DNA of 5,996 nt from a bacterium (lineage in GTDB: Bacteria; Actinomycetota; Acidimicrobiia; Spongiisociales; UBA11373), in contig JABMPV010000255.1 in assembly GCA_013202595.1 (NCBI GenBank), positions 1 through 5,996 of the forward strand, in the 5' to 3' direction. How positions within the stretch are numbered: position 1 is the stretch's first letter; the number at the start of each line of letters is the position of its first letter. Below, one piece after another: positions 5,562-5,996 of this stretch. The notes below the pieces were generated by a model. That model did no database searches, had not been told where the DNA came from, and was given only the letters and a program-made list of their open reading frames with translations. A program made the position numbers and the translations under genes.

Positions 5562-5601
5562 GGGTCGGGTGACCGACACTCGCTGCGCGCAACACCGACC
5601 C
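5562..5601. repeat. imperfect dyad upstream of moxR
   Basis: GGGTCGGGTG (5562-5571) pairs with CACCGACCC (5593-5601) with one bulged G. A competing smaller stem, GTCGG-GTGA-CCGAC, lies at 5564-5577. It sits just before the presumed moxR promoter and could be an operator; a structural role in RNA is less likely. Confidence 0.35.
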
Positions 5602-5637
5602 GCTGATACGCTATCCGGACGCCGAGACGACCTTGAG

Positions 5638-5643
5638 AAGGAG
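5638..5643 (+). promoter_or_regulatory. ribosome binding site of moxR
   Basis: AAGGAG, 5 bases before GTG 5649; it fixes the GTG start of the ATPase. Confidence 0.7.
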
Positions 5644-5648
5644 CCGCC

Positions 5649-5996
5649 GTGACCGCACCACCCGTCACCCAGGACGAGTTGCACTGGTTCTCCGAACGGT
5701 TCAACGGCATCGCGGGCAATATCGAGCGCGTCATCCAAGGTAAGCGCGATGTCGTCGATCGCATCGTCCTGTGCCTCCTCTCCGACGGACACGTGCTGAT
5801 CGAGGACGTACCGGGCGTGGGCAAGACGCTGCTGGCCAAGGCTCTTGCCCGCTCCATCCACTGCGAGTTCCAGCGCCTCCAGTTCACTCCAGACCTCCTG
5901 CCCTCCGACGTCACCGGCGTGTCGGTCTGGGACAGGGAGCGGGGTTCATTCGTCTTCCGTGCGGGACCTGTCTTCACCAACATCGTGCTGGCCGAC
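5649..5996 (+). CDS. moxR: MoxR-family AAA+ ATPase, N-terminal part
   Basis: The first 116 residues of a MoxR AAA+ ATPase, cut by the window edge (full members are roughly 310-350 residues). It starts at GTG 5649 behind an AAGGAG site. An N-terminal helix (NIERVIQGKRDVVDRIVLCL, 24-43) leads to the strand VLIEDVPGVGKTLLAKALA, which contains the Walker A loop (Gly56, Gly58, Lys59, Thr60). RLQFTPDLLPSDVTG (76-90) is the MoxR signature. GPVFTNIVLAD (106-116) ends at the first acidic residue of Walker B, just where the window stops. MoxR proteins are cytoplasmic chaperone-like ATPases that help assemble or activate partner complexes, and they are usually followed by DUF58 and transglutaminase or VWA-domain genes; such partners would lie to the right. 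The upstream dyad and possible TACGCT box (5607-5612) may control it. Confidence 0.93.
   Translation, partial: MTAPPVTQDELHWFSERFNGIAGNIERVIQGKRDVVDRIVLCLLSDGHVLIEDVPGVGKTLLAKALARSIHCEFQRLQFTPDLLPSDVTGVSVWDRERGSFVFRAGPVFTNIVLAD

Larger units (their letters stand above)
5310..5648. other. 339-bp divergent intergenic region
   Basis: No supported gene lies here. It should contain the promoters of the leftward two-domain gene and the rightward moxR gene. Visible content: a 12-bp direct repeat pair at 5346 and 5416, a 7-bp inverted partial copy at 5481-5487 (TCCGATT), a dyad at 5562-5601, and a possible moxR -10, TACGCT (5607-5612), lacking a good -35. No clear promoter for the leftward gene is found. 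Confidence 0.6.

Noticed and set aside
5411..5983. Leftward frames opposite moxR and its upstream region
   Set aside because: Antisense to an unmistakable AAA+ gene; composition is that of a shadow frame.
1..5996. CRISPR array, insertion sequence, tRNA or rRNA
   Set aside because: No regularly spaced repeat series, transposase motif, cloverleaf pattern or rRNA-like stretch was seen on either strand.

Overview
This is a GC-rich bacterial chromosomal segment with GTG starts (four of the six intact or window-cut genes), strong AGGAGG-type ribosome sites on some genes, and apparently leaderless TANNNT promoters on others. These traits, and the gene types, suggest an actinobacterium, perhaps of the Acidimicrobiia kind. 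The lineage is an inference; there is no rRNA or marker gene to confirm it.

Left third (1-2612). A decayed alpha/beta-hydrolase gene (frame breaks near 60 and 275) runs rightward. It faces an intact leftward FAD-linked oxidase of the berberine-bridge-enzyme (BBE) type (582-2012). Upstream of the oxidase, also leftward, lies a broken secreted PD40/WD40-like beta-propeller gene (about 2166-2532), readable only by switching frame twice. Two pseudogenes flanking an intact oxidase suggest local gene decay, although assembly indels in short homopolymers are the competing explanation.

Middle (2613-4595). Three genes have folds that handle DNA. The first (2621-3295, +) is an unnamed protein with a PD-(D/E)XK-like core using an ExQ signature and a winged-helix-like C-terminus. 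The second (3417-3917, -) is a compact HNH endonuclease with both zinc CxxC pairs. The third (4053-4556, +) is a serine-recombinase catalytic domain that keeps Arg8 and Ser10 but has lost both arginines of the LDRLxR motif and has no DNA-binding domain. The HNH and recombinase-like genes diverge from a 135-bp promoter region containing a perfect TTGACA. A strong hairpin terminator, whose loop starts with the stop codon, ends the recombinase-like gene.

Right third (4596-5996). A leftward gene encodes a protein with a small ferredoxin-like-looking N-domain, a Pro/Ala-rich linker, and a C-terminal region that looks duplicated. It is separated by a 339-bp regulatory stretch, with a 12-bp direct repeat spaced 70 bp and a dyad, from a rightward MoxR-family AAA+ ATPase cut by the window edge.

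No CRISPR array, insertion sequence, tRNA or rRNA is visible. The best candidates for something undescribed are the nuclease-like/winged-helix protein and the catalytically degenerate recombinase-fold protein; neither is shown to form a system.
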